A stretch of DNA of 64,000 nt from Cohnella sp. SGD-V74. GTDB taxonomy: Bacteria; Bacillota; Bacilli; Paenibacillales; Paenibacillaceae. The notes below the pieces were generated by a model. The model was not told where the DNA came from. It was given only the letters and a program-made list of their open reading frames with translations, and ran no database searches. The stretch covers positions 62,001 through 126,000 of the forward strand of contig NZ_PVYW01000015.1 of NCBI RefSeq assembly GCF_003001675.1. The letters run 5' to 3'. How positions within the stretch are numbered: position 1 is the first letter of the stretch; each line of letters begins with the position of its first letter. Positions 35,430-43,978 of this stretch are shown piece by piece. Position numbers and translations under genes: made by a program.

Positions 35430-36677
35430 TTACCTGAAGTATTCTAAATACTTATTAACACCATCGGTGCCGTCATACTTGGAATTGTTATCCGAAAATC
35501 TGATACGTTTCTCGGTATTTTGAAGCAAATCCGCAATTACGCTCGCCATTTGTTCAGCGTCAAAGCTGCATATCCTTCCGTTAACTCCATCTTCAATCTG
35601 CTCTCTAGCGGAAGAAAAATCCGTCGTCACGATGGGACAATTCAAGCTCATCGCTTCTTCTATTGCAAGCGGCCGGCCTTCAAAAACAGACGTTTGAACG
35701 TATAACGTACAGTTTTTGTAATAGGGAAATGGATTCGGTGTTTCACCTAGAAAGAAAACACGATCTTGAAGATTCATCTTCTCAATCAGGCTCTGGCATT
35801 TTGCAGTGTAAGATTCTGCATGGTAACTTCCAAGAACAAACCAGCGGAAGTCCATGCCGGCCTCTTTCAATTTCCCAGCCGTTTCTATTAGTAATTCGAT
35901 TCCCTTTTGCGGGTGAATTCTTGCGACGGTTAACAGATTATTCTCGCTTTTCCGATACTCCTCAGGATAAAATTCTTCCGCTTGTCGCAACATAAGCGCT
36001 TTATTGTTAATATTAATCAGCACTTGAACCCGATTGGATAAGTCAGGGAAGAGCGCGCAAAAGGACCGGGCATTTTGATTGGCAATACAAACAATGCCGT
36101 CCATCTCTTCGTAACATTTTTTTTCATGGCGATAGAATGACTCTTCTTGCATTTTTAACGCGATAGCGGCTTGGATATCCAGATGCAGAAAAACGAATTT
36201 CTTTTTTGCGGAGACCTTTTCCGCCAATATTTTCAAGGGTAATGTGTTTGTAAAAGCTATGCCGATATCATAGCACCCATATTCCGGACACAGGGCTTTC
36301 AGCACCTTCCAGTTTTCTTCTTGGCGCTGACCCACCGATTGCTTATTAAACTCCGAGTCAAGATTGCGGGCATGAATGAATTTCCTTGCTTTTGCGCTTT
36401 CGGTTTGGCCGGAAGCTTCAAGCTCTTCCATAAGCTTAGAAGACCATTTTGAATATTGCTTTAAGAAAGGAAGTACGTTAACGTGCTCCGGAATCATGTC
36501 GAACATCTTCGCATCATCTTGATCGTCATCAAATAGCACAAGGTCAATTTGATACTCCTCGACAGGAAACAGCTCAAAAAAGTTGAGCAGAAATCTTTCG
36601 ATGCCACCGCAAGTTCTAAAGGAGGTATAGAGAACCAGCATTTTTAACTTCGTATGATTAGTGGCCAAAGCATTCAC
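35430..36677 (-). CDS. GT4-family (GT-B) glycosyltransferase
   Basis: This 415-residue two-domain glycosyltransferase has an N-terminal acceptor half (LYTSFRTCGGIERFLLNFFE) and a C-terminal nucleotide-sugar half with LLTVARIHPQKGIELLIETA, FFLGETPNPFPYYKNC and the E-x7-E motif VFEGRPLAIEEAMSLNCP. Retaining GT4 enzymes build polysaccharides and glycoprotein glycans. Unlike most neighbours it has no GAG-type module. It is separated by 4 bp from the upstream GT2 gene and by 30 bp from the downstream one. Confidence 0.92.
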   Translation of the reverse strand: MNALATNHTKLKMLVLYTSFRTCGGIERFLLNFFELFPVEEYQIDLVLFDDDQDDAKMFDMIPEHVNVLPFLKQYSKWSSKLMEELEASGQTESAKARKFIHARNLDSEFNKQSVGQRQEENWKVLKALCPEYGCYDIGIAFTNTLPLKILAEKVSAKKKFVFLHLDIQAAIALKMQEESFYRHEKKCYEEMDGIVCIANQNARSFCALFPDLSNRVQVLININNKALMLRQAEEFYPEEYRKSENNLLTVARIHPQKGIELLIETAGKLKEAGMDFRWFVLGSYHAESYTAKCQSLIEKMNLQDRVFFLGETPNPFPYYKNCTLYVQTSVFEGRPLAIEEAMSLNCPIVTTDFSSAREQIEDGVNGRICSFDAEQMASVIADLLQNTEKRIRFSDNNSKYDGTDGVNKYLEYFR

Positions 36678-36681
36678 AACC

Positions 36682-37998
36682 TTAACTCAAGTATTTTTCT
36701 GCAATAGAATGAGAGATATAGTTTTTAATATCGTTGGAACTGAATACGACACATGACGAACATGCTTTAATCTCGCTTAGAACTTGTTCTGCTTTGGGAA
36801 AAACAAGCACTGTGTCGTCTTTGCCCAGCGAACCAAAGTCGGGCCTTTTGACGCTTTCCCCATCACCTGAGATGTCCCATAGCTCCGTTGGCTCAAGCGG
36901 AGTATTCTTCAACAATGGAATCCAGGATACGGCAAGCTTGCCTAGGGCTCCATATCCAATCATGCGGCCATCCGGTGCAATGGACATTGGAGTTGGCGCA
37001 ACACCAAGCAGTTTATTTTTTGCCGCTTGAATAAATAGTTCTTCTTTTCCGACTATATCGTTTTTCGTAATTGAAGCTGCATTTCCACAAACCGTATTTA
37101 TCGTTTCTACGAGTTGTTCAAGAGCCTGATCCAAGTAGGAATAACCGTCGGGTAATCCCTTAGCATGCCGATACAGGTTAATATGCTTTGCCATTAACGA
37201 GACATGAATCAATTGCTGTTTCCTTTTAGAATCGACAATGTTGTCCGGCAGGTTGTTTATCGCGATTTTACAGAGCCGCTCATATTCATCGTAAAATCGC
37301 TGCGCCTGTTCGAACTTAACATGATGGGAATGTCCGATGTCCCCAACATTAAAAAGGTACAGTGCCAAAGGAAAATACTTATATTTTCCCTGATACATAG
37401 TAAGGGGAACGATATACCCTGGTTCATGGGAACCTTTCGTATCTGTAAAATAGGTTTGGATAATATTGCACTTCTTAATGTACTCCGTTCTCGCTAAATA
37501 AACCCATACCTCTGAACGAATATCCGTCAGAAGATAGCGCTCGGTATATAGTGGCTCTTCGCTTTGGAGATCACTGAACTTAAGTGGCTTATATTGTTTG
37601 CCTTCTCCACTGCCTGTATACAGGGCCGCATCGCAAATGCAATAATCGTATTCCGCATGTTCATCCAGCCAGCCGGCCATTACCGATACATACTTGGGAT
37701 CCAACTCGTCATCGCTATCTATCATGCAGATATAATCCCCGGTAGCTAGCGCAAGTCCTGCTTTGGCAGCGGCACATACGCCGGCATTTTTTTGGTCCTC
37801 AATTACAACCTCAAATCCGCGCATTCGAAACTTGGGCTCATATTCAGAGATAATCTCGCGGGTACCATCGGTTGAACCATCATTCACCAGAATAAGCTCA
37901 ATGTGATCCCATTCCTGCGCGAGAATGGATTCGAACATTGCGCCGATATATTTCACTTTATTATAACATGGCATAACCATACTTACTTTGCCTTGCAT
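36682..37998 (-). CDS. GT2 glycosyltransferase with C-terminal GAG-type module (copy 2)
   Basis: This 438-residue paralogue of the GT2 proteins at 34038 and 42605 has VSMVMPCYNKVKYIGAMFES, LVNDGSTDGTREIISEYEPK and the DxD-like CMIDSDDELDPKYV. The middle is helical (LMAKHINLYRHAKGL). The C-terminal ~95 residues are the shared module (GRMIGYGALGKLAVSWIPLL, TELWDISGDG, DTVLVFPKAEQVLSE). The loop is GALG rather than GAG-x-x-G, as in copy 3. It probably adds one sugar of the glycan; specificity is unknown. Confidence 0.88.
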   Translation of the reverse strand: MQGKVSMVMPCYNKVKYIGAMFESILAQEWDHIELILVNDGSTDGTREIISEYEPKFRMRGFEVVIEDQKNAGVCAAAKAGLALATGDYICMIDSDDELDPKYVSVMAGWLDEHAEYDYCICDAALYTGSGEGKQYKPLKFSDLQSEEPLYTERYLLTDIRSEVWVYLARTEYIKKCNIIQTYFTDTKGSHEPGYIVPLTMYQGKYKYFPLALYLFNVGDIGHSHHVKFEQAQRFYDEYERLCKIAINNLPDNIVDSKRKQQLIHVSLMAKHINLYRHAKGLPDGYSYLDQALEQLVETINTVCGNAASITKNDIVGKEELFIQAAKNKLLGVAPTPMSIAPDGRMIGYGALGKLAVSWIPLLKNTPLEPTELWDISGDGESVKRPDFGSLGKDDTVLVFPKAEQVLSEIKACSSCVVFSSNDIKNYISHSIAEKYLS

Positions 37999-38034
37999 AG
38001 GGTACCCTTCCTTCCAAGAGATTCTGCGCCAACG

Positions 38035-39381
38035 CTAGGATTTTCCCTTTCTCACTTGCAAAAATTTCTCCATAACCCTCGCCATTGCGATGGACTCCTC
38101 AACTGTCAGCTTGTAGTTGCGCCTCGCCGGTTCGTTGATATTGCGAACGAAATCAGCGATTTCGAAACGCATTCCATATCCGGGAAACGGCGCGTAGAAG
38201 CTTTCATTATCGTCCGGATTTTCGTAACATACCTCAAAGGTTCTAGTTAACCACCAAGGCGATTTAACTTGGATATATCCTCTTGTGCCGGAAACAAGCA
38301 GCTGCCCCTCGCTTTTAACGCCTATGCCGGTTTTCACGGTGGCTATCGCATCTTCAAAGCGGAAGTAGGCTTTCGTATAGATATCCACTTCGGTATTGTC
38401 TTTAAAAATTTCGAACCGCGGATCATTGAATTTGGTTCCCAACAGCTTCACGATGGGCAACAAATTATAACTCGCCAGTTCCGTAAAGCTGCCACCGACA
38501 ACGGGGGAATATTCCCGAGCCTTGGAATCGCTAGGGACAAGCTTTGTGAATGTGGCTTCCACATCATATATTTTACCGATTCGTCCGCTTTTGGCAGTTG
38601 CAAGGAGGTTGAGAAAGCTGGGTGCATAAGCTGTTTTGATGGCTTCCATTAATACAAGACCCGTTTGCTGTGCCAATTCATACAACTCTCGCGCTTCATT
38701 TTCGTACAAAACCATCGGCTTTTCGCAAAGTACGTGTTTTCCTGCCAACAAAGCCAGACGGGCATATTCATAATGAGTTTCATGAGGCGAAGCAATATAT
38801 ACACCATCAACATTGTCGAGAAAGTCTTCGTATTTATCGAAGGCCCTAGCCAATTCAAATCGATCCGCAAATGCTTTGGCACTGCTTAGACGGGGGTTAA
38901 AAACCGATGTCGCAGAGATGCCGCTTACGAATTTCACTTCAGACAGCGTTCTCTCAGCGATACGGCCGCTGCCAACGATGCCAAGCCGAATGCTCCTGTT
39001 CCGTTCAATTCGCAAATCCGTGCTTGAAATATCCTTTGTCCTCTCAAGATAGACAACCTCGCAATATTCCTTTAAATAGTCAAATGTGCCGCGCCAATCG
39101 GACCCGACAACAAAAATATCGATGTTATACTTTTGAACGTCCCCAATCTTCTGACTCGGATGATCTTCCACAATAATCTCATCGGCGTAACCGCAACTTC
39201 GTACATTATCGATGCGACGCATTAAGGAATCCACCACATTCATCTTGCCCCGTTGAATGTCATATTGCTCTGTGGTAACCCCGACAATAAGATAGTCGCC
39301 GAGAGCCTTGGCACGTTCTAGCAACCGGCGATGACCTTCGTGGAATAAATCAAACGTTCCGTAAGTGATCACTTTTTTCAT
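38035..39381 (-). CDS. TagD-like cytidylyltransferase fused to a Gfo/Idh/MocA oxidoreductase
   Basis: Residues 1 to about 130 are a glycerol-3-phosphate-cytidylyltransferase-like nucleotidyltransferase: VITYGTFDLFHEGHRRLLER (HxGH), YNIDIFVVGSDWRGTFDYL and the late ISSTDLR. Residues about 135-448 are a Gfo/Idh dehydrogenase, with IRLGIVGSGRIAERTLSEVK, the catalytic-lysine motif LCEKPMVLYENEA and a C-terminal alpha/beta half. The layout recalls CDP-ribitol synthases, which pair a reductase with a cytidylyltransferase, but uses different families. I infer that it makes a CDP-activated polyol or related alcohol. It overlaps the upstream gene by 4 bp. Confidence 0.88.
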   Translation of the reverse strand: MKKVITYGTFDLFHEGHRRLLERAKALGDYLIVGVTTEQYDIQRGKMNVVDSLMRRIDNVRSCGYADEIIVEDHPSQKIGDVQKYNIDIFVVGSDWRGTFDYLKEYCEVVYLERTKDISSTDLRIERNRSIRLGIVGSGRIAERTLSEVKFVSGISATSVFNPRLSSAKAFADRFELARAFDKYEDFLDNVDGVYIASPHETHYEYARLALLAGKHVLCEKPMVLYENEARELYELAQQTGLVLMEAIKTAYAPSFLNLLATAKSGRIGKIYDVEATFTKLVPSDSKAREYSPVVGGSFTELASYNLLPIVKLLGTKFNDPRFEIFKDNTEVDIYTKAYFRFEDAIATVKTGIGVKSEGQLLVSGTRGYIQVKSPWWLTRTFEVCYENPDDNESFYAPFPGYGMRFEIADFVRNINEPARRNYKLTVEESIAMARVMEKFLQVRKGKS

Positions 39382-40163
39382 ATTATTCTCCCCGGTTCGA
39401 TTCCTAATGACCGTAAAAGCGATAAAATCTGTGAATGATAGACAGCAGAAGCAATCACAACACGATCAAGTTCCTTTTCAAAAACACGAACCTCCTCTGG
39501 GGTCAGGCAGCGTTTTCCCTCGAACTGATCGCCAGGTTTTGCGTATGTATCCGCAAATGCGACAATTTCGCAGAAGTCCAACGCCGAAAGCTGCCGGGCA
39601 TATTGTTTGCCGACGTTTCCGGTGCCATAGATCAGGATACGCTCATGTTTATTCACCTTATCGAAGGGAAATAGATAATGAACTCCATCTTCTATTCTTC
39701 TTGCTTTATCCGCATGTTCAGCCTTGGGAGGAAAAATGGCTTCTTGTAAACGGCTGGTGGATACTTCTTTCGTATAGGGAAAGAATACCAAGTTAACACC
39801 TACTGCTTTGAGCTCTTCTTCATCATGCCCCCAACCATCGTCTATGTGATCGTCTCCGCTAAACATGGCGTCAAATCCGTATTTCTTTAAAGCATTAAAT
39901 TTATAGATCAAAGGCTCCGTCGTGATATCAACCTCGTCAACGTATTTGATCGCACTTATGATCTCTACACGATCTTTAAGCGGTATAGTCGGCCATTTAT
40001 TTTTGCGCTTCATGATCAGCTCATCTGTAAGAACGCCAACAATCAGCTTGTTGCATCGTTCTTTTGCCCGACGGATTAAATTGAGATGCCCCATGTGGAA
40101 CAGGTCGAATGCACCCGAAATATATCCGATATTCCAATGTTTATCCGTATCCGTGGCTAACAT
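39378..40163 (-). CDS. TagD/PCT-like cytidylyltransferase with C-terminal GAG-type module
   Basis: Residues 1 to about 145 are a nucleotidyltransferase of the glycerol-phosphate/ethanolamine-phosphate cytidylyltransferase fold, with GYISGAFDLFHMGHLNLIRR, GFDAMFSGDDHIDDGWGHDE and the closing KEVSTSRLQEA. Residues about 170-261 are the shared module (RILIYGTGNVGKQYARQLSA, IVAFADTYAKPGDQFEG, DRVVIASAVYHSQIL). It follows a GT gene by 2 bp and is coupled by ATGA to the fused cytidylyltransferase. It is likely to supply a CDP-alcohol for LicD-type transfer; substrate unknown. Confidence 0.87.
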   Translation of the reverse strand: MLATDTDKHWNIGYISGAFDLFHMGHLNLIRRAKERCNKLIVGVLTDELIMKRKNKWPTIPLKDRVEIISAIKYVDEVDITTEPLIYKFNALKKYGFDAMFSGDDHIDDGWGHDEEELKAVGVNLVFFPYTKEVSTSRLQEAIFPPKAEHADKARRIEDGVHYLFPFDKVNKHERILIYGTGNVGKQYARQLSALDFCEIVAFADTYAKPGDQFEGKRCLTPEEVRVFEKELDRVVIASAVYHSQILSLLRSLGIEPGRII

Positions 40164-40165
40164 CT

Positions 40166-41386
40166 TTACGCCTCCAAAAGATCGAAATGCTCTTTGTTTC
40201 GATAGTAAAAATCGTCAATTAATGCCGGGTTGTTCAACATCCCGTAACTATAATGGCCGGCTAACACATTTTCAGCGATGATGAAGGAATAAAAATTCGC
40301 TAAGGTTAAGAAGAACGCAGCGAAATCATATTCGTCACTCCCTAAGCCGGAACCTTCTTTAACTTTAAACCCGCCCATTTCTTCCCAAGTGGTTCGTTTG
40401 AATAAAATCGCACCAATTGAAAACCGATGGGGGCAAACGAAATAGGAGTATGGCATGCTACGTATTTTTTTTGAAGTTTCGTCCAAAGGTAGGGTATGCT
40501 CCCAGAGAAACAGCGTTTCTCCGGTCTTCCCCTCGAAATGAGTGTGGAAATCATAATAGGCTTTGCCGAATTTGTCCTCGAACTCTTCGAGACAGTTCAT
40601 CTTCTCCATAAAACGAATGCTTCCATGTACATTAACGGGAATCAACGGCGCGACCATACCGACTCGATAACGGGAGTTTTTTTCAACATCCCTATACGTT
40701 TCAAGTAAACCGTCGAAAAACCCTTCGCAGATAAACATGTCTTCGTCGAGCTTATAGATATATTCCGCATTCGGATGAAGCTTTATGGCTATATTTTGAA
40801 TTAAAGATAAGTTGTTTTTTTGAGTTGATAGATAGGACCAATTGTTGTCGCGACAGATTTGGCTTAGTTCGGGAACATACTTCCCTGACGACATCACACA
40901 AACATCGATATCGCTGGGAACAAACCGTTTAATGCGCTTGAATACAATATCCCATAGCTTTTGTTTGTAGCCCGCAAGAACAAGCAGCGTTTTTGTATGG
41001 TTTTTGCGCTTATCTTCAAATGTAAAAGGGTCGTAGAATTGGGGAGCGGTAACTGAGCCCCAATTGCAAACAATGAACTCGCAGCGATCTATCAGATTAA
41101 GCTCCTTTAATTGCCTGGTAAAATCTCTCTCGAGATTAGGCGATGTTACAATTATACAAAAATCGCCCTCTTCCTCACTAAGCTTTTGAGGAGAGACAAT
41201 AGGAATATCGCTGATTGTTCTCCCCTGCATCCCACTCGAGTTATCGCAAATGCAAAATATATTATTCGGTTTCTGGTATTGCAATAGTAGCTTGGTGTAG
41301 CTTCCCGCGGGGAACAATACAACTTTCTTGTTTTTAATTGAAGAAATATCGCTTATGGTTTCCCCTTTTTTATAAAAACTCTCCAT
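40166..41386 (-). CDS. Glycosyltransferase (GT-A like) with N-terminal GAG-type module
   Basis: Residues about 18-115 are a divergent copy of the shared module (KKVVLFPAGSYTKLLLQYQK, FCICDNSSGMQG, FCIIVTSPNLERDF). The remaining ~280 residues look like a GT-A transferase: TLLVLAGYKQKLWDIVFKRI, a strand-turn with DIDVCVMSSGKYV, YIYKLDEDMFICEGFFDGLL with a DEDM metal-binding motif, and the late IGAILFKRTTWEEMGGF and DEYDFAAFFL. The family is not one I can name. It is codirectional with, and 2 bp from, a cytidylyltransferase gene. Confidence 0.72.
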   Translation of the reverse strand: MESFYKKGETISDISSIKNKKVVLFPAGSYTKLLLQYQKPNNIFCICDNSSGMQGRTISDIPIVSPQKLSEEEGDFCIIVTSPNLERDFTRQLKELNLIDRCEFIVCNWGSVTAPQFYDPFTFEDKRKNHTKTLLVLAGYKQKLWDIVFKRIKRFVPSDIDVCVMSSGKYVPELSQICRDNNWSYLSTQKNNLSLIQNIAIKLHPNAEYIYKLDEDMFICEGFFDGLLETYRDVEKNSRYRVGMVAPLIPVNVHGSIRFMEKMNCLEEFEDKFGKAYYDFHTHFEGKTGETLFLWEHTLPLDETSKKIRSMPYSYFVCPHRFSIGAILFKRTTWEEMGGFKVKEGSGLGSDEYDFAAFFLTLANFYSFIIAENVLAGHYSYGMLNNPALIDDFYYRNKEHFDLLEA

Positions 41387-41413
41387 ATGCTTGGCCCCTA
41401 GTCAACAATTTGT

Positions 41414-42556
41414 CTAACTCAGCAACCGCTCCAAAGGAACGGCATAGAATACCAACTCAAATGCGGTATCCGTATATTTTCTAACAAAGAAGTGATAATC
41501 GTTTACAAGCTCTCGTAAATATAACGGAATCTCATAGAGGTCTTCCCCTTTATGATAGATGCAAATCGCCAAGATCGGCCGGTTCCTCTGAATGACCTCT
41601 TGTGCGCCGCGTAAAGCCGCAAGCTCGGCCCCTTCAACATCCATCTTAATGAACGTAGGAGCACTACCGGTTAATTCGCTGTCCAAGGTACAAATCTCAA
41701 TGGTAACCTCGCTGGTGCAATCGGTAATCCGATACCCAAGAGGGTCATCTCCCAGATACAAGAACGTCGAACCGCAAACGTCTCCTACAGCTTTATTGAT
41801 GGCGTGAACCGGAATGCTCACTTTCCCGATTAAGTTTTGTAAGGCTTCAAACGTCTCGGGCGCCGGCTCAAACGCAGTCATTCCGCGCAGATTCGGATAC
41901 ATCTCAGCAAACTGCAGAACCGTATCGCCTGTATATGCTCCGCAATCGACTACATAATCAGACTCTGTAAGCTCGAACAACTCGGGTGCGATATATTGCC
42001 ATTTCACATCCATCCATGGAGCTGATAATGGCTTTATTTTCAATCCGCTTTCGATAAAATCATAATAGCAGCATTTGGACAAATTATCTTGCAGCATAGA
42101 CATGACCTCTATGCACTTTGAAGCGTTTGTTATGCATGAATTGCCTATCTCAAGCGCTCTAGAAACCTCAAAAGGAACAAAAAGGACATCCTCTGCGGCA
42201 AACCCTTTTTCCACCATTTCATTGAGAAATTTTTTTCTCACCTGAAGGTTTTGATTAAGCACTGCAGGAGTAACGAAAAGTAAAACATTGGACTTAACTG
42301 TCTCGTTGGGGAGATAGACCGGGAGTCCTTCGCGTACAACGTCCTTACCGCCAATTCCGGCGTCAATAAAGAAGTCGATTTTTACTCCATTATGACGAAA
42401 ATAGTTAAGCCAATTAATCCCCCACTCTCCCGCACCATATAACGCAATTTGTTTTTCGTCCGAAAATGCGTTTCTGGTCAAATGAAGTAATGCAGGCGCA
42501 ATAAGAAAACCGATCGGCGTATCCAAAAGGCTTTTCAGTTTAGTTTCAAATATCAT
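41414..42556 (-). CDS. FkbM-type methyltransferase with N-terminal GAG-type module (copy 2)
   Basis: The shared module comes first (KQIALYGAGEWGINWLNYFR, DFFIDAGIGGKD, NVLLFVTPAVLNQNL), followed by an FkbM methyltransferase (YVVDCGAYTGDTVLQFAEMY; FIKMDVEGAELAALRGAQEV; AICIYHKGEDLYEIPLYLRE). It ends like copy 1 (DYHFFVRKYTDTAFELVFYA versus DYRLYIRHYSLGPEETVLYA), so the two are paralogues. I prefer ATG 42556, preceded by GGAGAGG, to one 30 bp upstream. It probably O-methylates a glycan sugar. Confidence 0.88.
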   Translation of the reverse strand: MIFETKLKSLLDTPIGFLIAPALLHLTRNAFSDEKQIALYGAGEWGINWLNYFRHNGVKIDFFIDAGIGGKDVVREGLPVYLPNETVKSNVLLFVTPAVLNQNLQVRKKFLNEMVEKGFAAEDVLFVPFEVSRALEIGNSCITNASKCIEVMSMLQDNLSKCCYYDFIESGLKIKPLSAPWMDVKWQYIAPELFELTESDYVVDCGAYTGDTVLQFAEMYPNLRGMTAFEPAPETFEALQNLIGKVSIPVHAINKAVGDVCGSTFLYLGDDPLGYRITDCTSEVTIEICTLDSELTGSAPTFIKMDVEGAELAALRGAQEVIQRNRPILAICIYHKGEDLYEIPLYLRELVNDYHFFVRKYTDTAFELVFYAVPLERLLS

Positions 42557-42604
42557 ATTAGAGCTTCCTCTCCGCATTGCAATCAAGTGCCCCTATGGTC
42601 CATA

Positions 42605-43978
42605 TCAATAAGCAAACTTGCAATCGGGCTTGATTCCAGAATACCTATTCCGGATAATAAATTCTCGTAAAAACTCTACGCCCACTGTCCTAACACCAGG
42701 GCAGTTCTGCTGCACGAACCGCAATACCTCGGCGGATTTCGGTAAAACAAGCACAATATCCTCCTTTTGAAGCTCGTCGAACTTAGGCTTCATGACGACA
42801 TGACCTCCAATCTCGTTTTCCGATTCGGCACCAATATCCCACAAAAGCTCTGGTTCCAAGACCGTTCCCCTGAGCTGAGGAAGCACAGAGCTTGCTATTT
42901 TCCCAAGCGCCCCGTACGCGATGACCTTGGAGCCCTCGCTTAGTTGAACATCGGTTAACTTATCCGGATCTAGAATCAGTTTGTCTAGATAATTCATGAT
43001 CTCCATGTACTGCTTTGATTTGAATACGGCAGGTTTTAAACGGAGAGGCGGGCCAAATAATTCATCGATTAAAACAGTCGTACTTGCAGCAACTTCATTT
43101 ATATACTGCTCCCTGTCACTTACAGCTTGTGCGATTGGGTCCATATCGTTTAGATGGTATAAGCAGTCCTTGGCTTTACCTAGCTTAACTAATGCGAATA
43201 ATCTATTTTTGTCGTCTTGGCATAAATCCGTACGTTCGATCGCCCAATTGTACAGATAAAAGTAGTCGCTATAGTACTTTTCAACCTTTTCGTAGGTATC
43301 GAAAGAATACATATCGCTAGCGAACCGATTGAAGCGGTACAGCGGTTCTTCAAAGCATTTCAGCTTTCCGCCGCCTAGCATCAACGGAACCGCGAATAGC
43401 GGTTCATATGTTTTCCTGCGTTCAACGCAGAACACTTCTATCAAACGGCAACGTTTCATATAGCTTACTCGCGCCATGTATACCCACGAGGTTGTGATGA
43501 TTTTCCGCAAAATATGCCGTTCGAGCAGTTGCTCGTTATTCGACATGGCTGCGGCACTGGTTACGGCTTGCGGTTCTACTTTGCCGTCTCTAATCCGATA
43601 AGGTCTGTATGAACATGCCGTCCATTCATACTCCTCATGTTCGTCAAGCCAGCCTGCCATAGTGGATACATATTCCGGTTCAATGTTGTCATCGCAGTCA
43701 ACCAGGCAGAAGTACTGTCCTGTCATCCGAATAAGACCGGCATACACGGCCGCACAGCATCCTGAGTTTATTTGATCGACAATGACAACCTCATATCCCC
43801 GAGCACGAAGCTTCGGCTCGTATTCGGAGATCACTTCACGAGTGCCATCGTTGGAGCCGTCATTGACGAGAATGAGTTCGAGGTTGTTCCATACCTGGGC
43901 AATTACGCTTTCCAGCATTGCCCCGATCTCTTTAACTTTGTTGTAACAGGGCACAACCATGCTCACTTTACTTTGCAT
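42605..43978 (-). CDS. GT2 glycosyltransferase with C-terminal GAG-type module (copy 3)
   Basis: This 457-residue protein is the third member of the family: VSMVVPCYNKVKEIGAMLES, LVNDGSNDGTREVISEYEPK, then CLVDCDDNIEPEYVSTMAGW with the metal site. The helical middle contains KLGKAKDCLYHLNDMD. The C-terminal module (SKVIAYGALGKIASSVLPQL, PELLWDIGAES, DIVLVLPKSAEVLRFV) is very like that of copy 2. It overlaps the 3' end of the upstream LicD gene by 11 bp, which implies coupled translation. Confidence 0.88.
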   Translation of the reverse strand: MQSKVSMVVPCYNKVKEIGAMLESVIAQVWNNLELILVNDGSNDGTREVISEYEPKLRARGYEVVIVDQINSGCCAAVYAGLIRMTGQYFCLVDCDDNIEPEYVSTMAGWLDEHEEYEWTACSYRPYRIRDGKVEPQAVTSAAAMSNNEQLLERHILRKIITTSWVYMARVSYMKRCRLIEVFCVERRKTYEPLFAVPLMLGGGKLKCFEEPLYRFNRFASDMYSFDTYEKVEKYYSDYFYLYNWAIERTDLCQDDKNRLFALVKLGKAKDCLYHLNDMDPIAQAVSDREQYINEVAASTTVLIDELFGPPLRLKPAVFKSKQYMEIMNYLDKLILDPDKLTDVQLSEGSKVIAYGALGKIASSVLPQLRGTVLEPELLWDIGAESENEIGGHVVMKPKFDELQKEDIVLVLPKSAEVLRFVQQNCPGVRTVGVEFLREFIIRNRYSGIKPDCKFAY

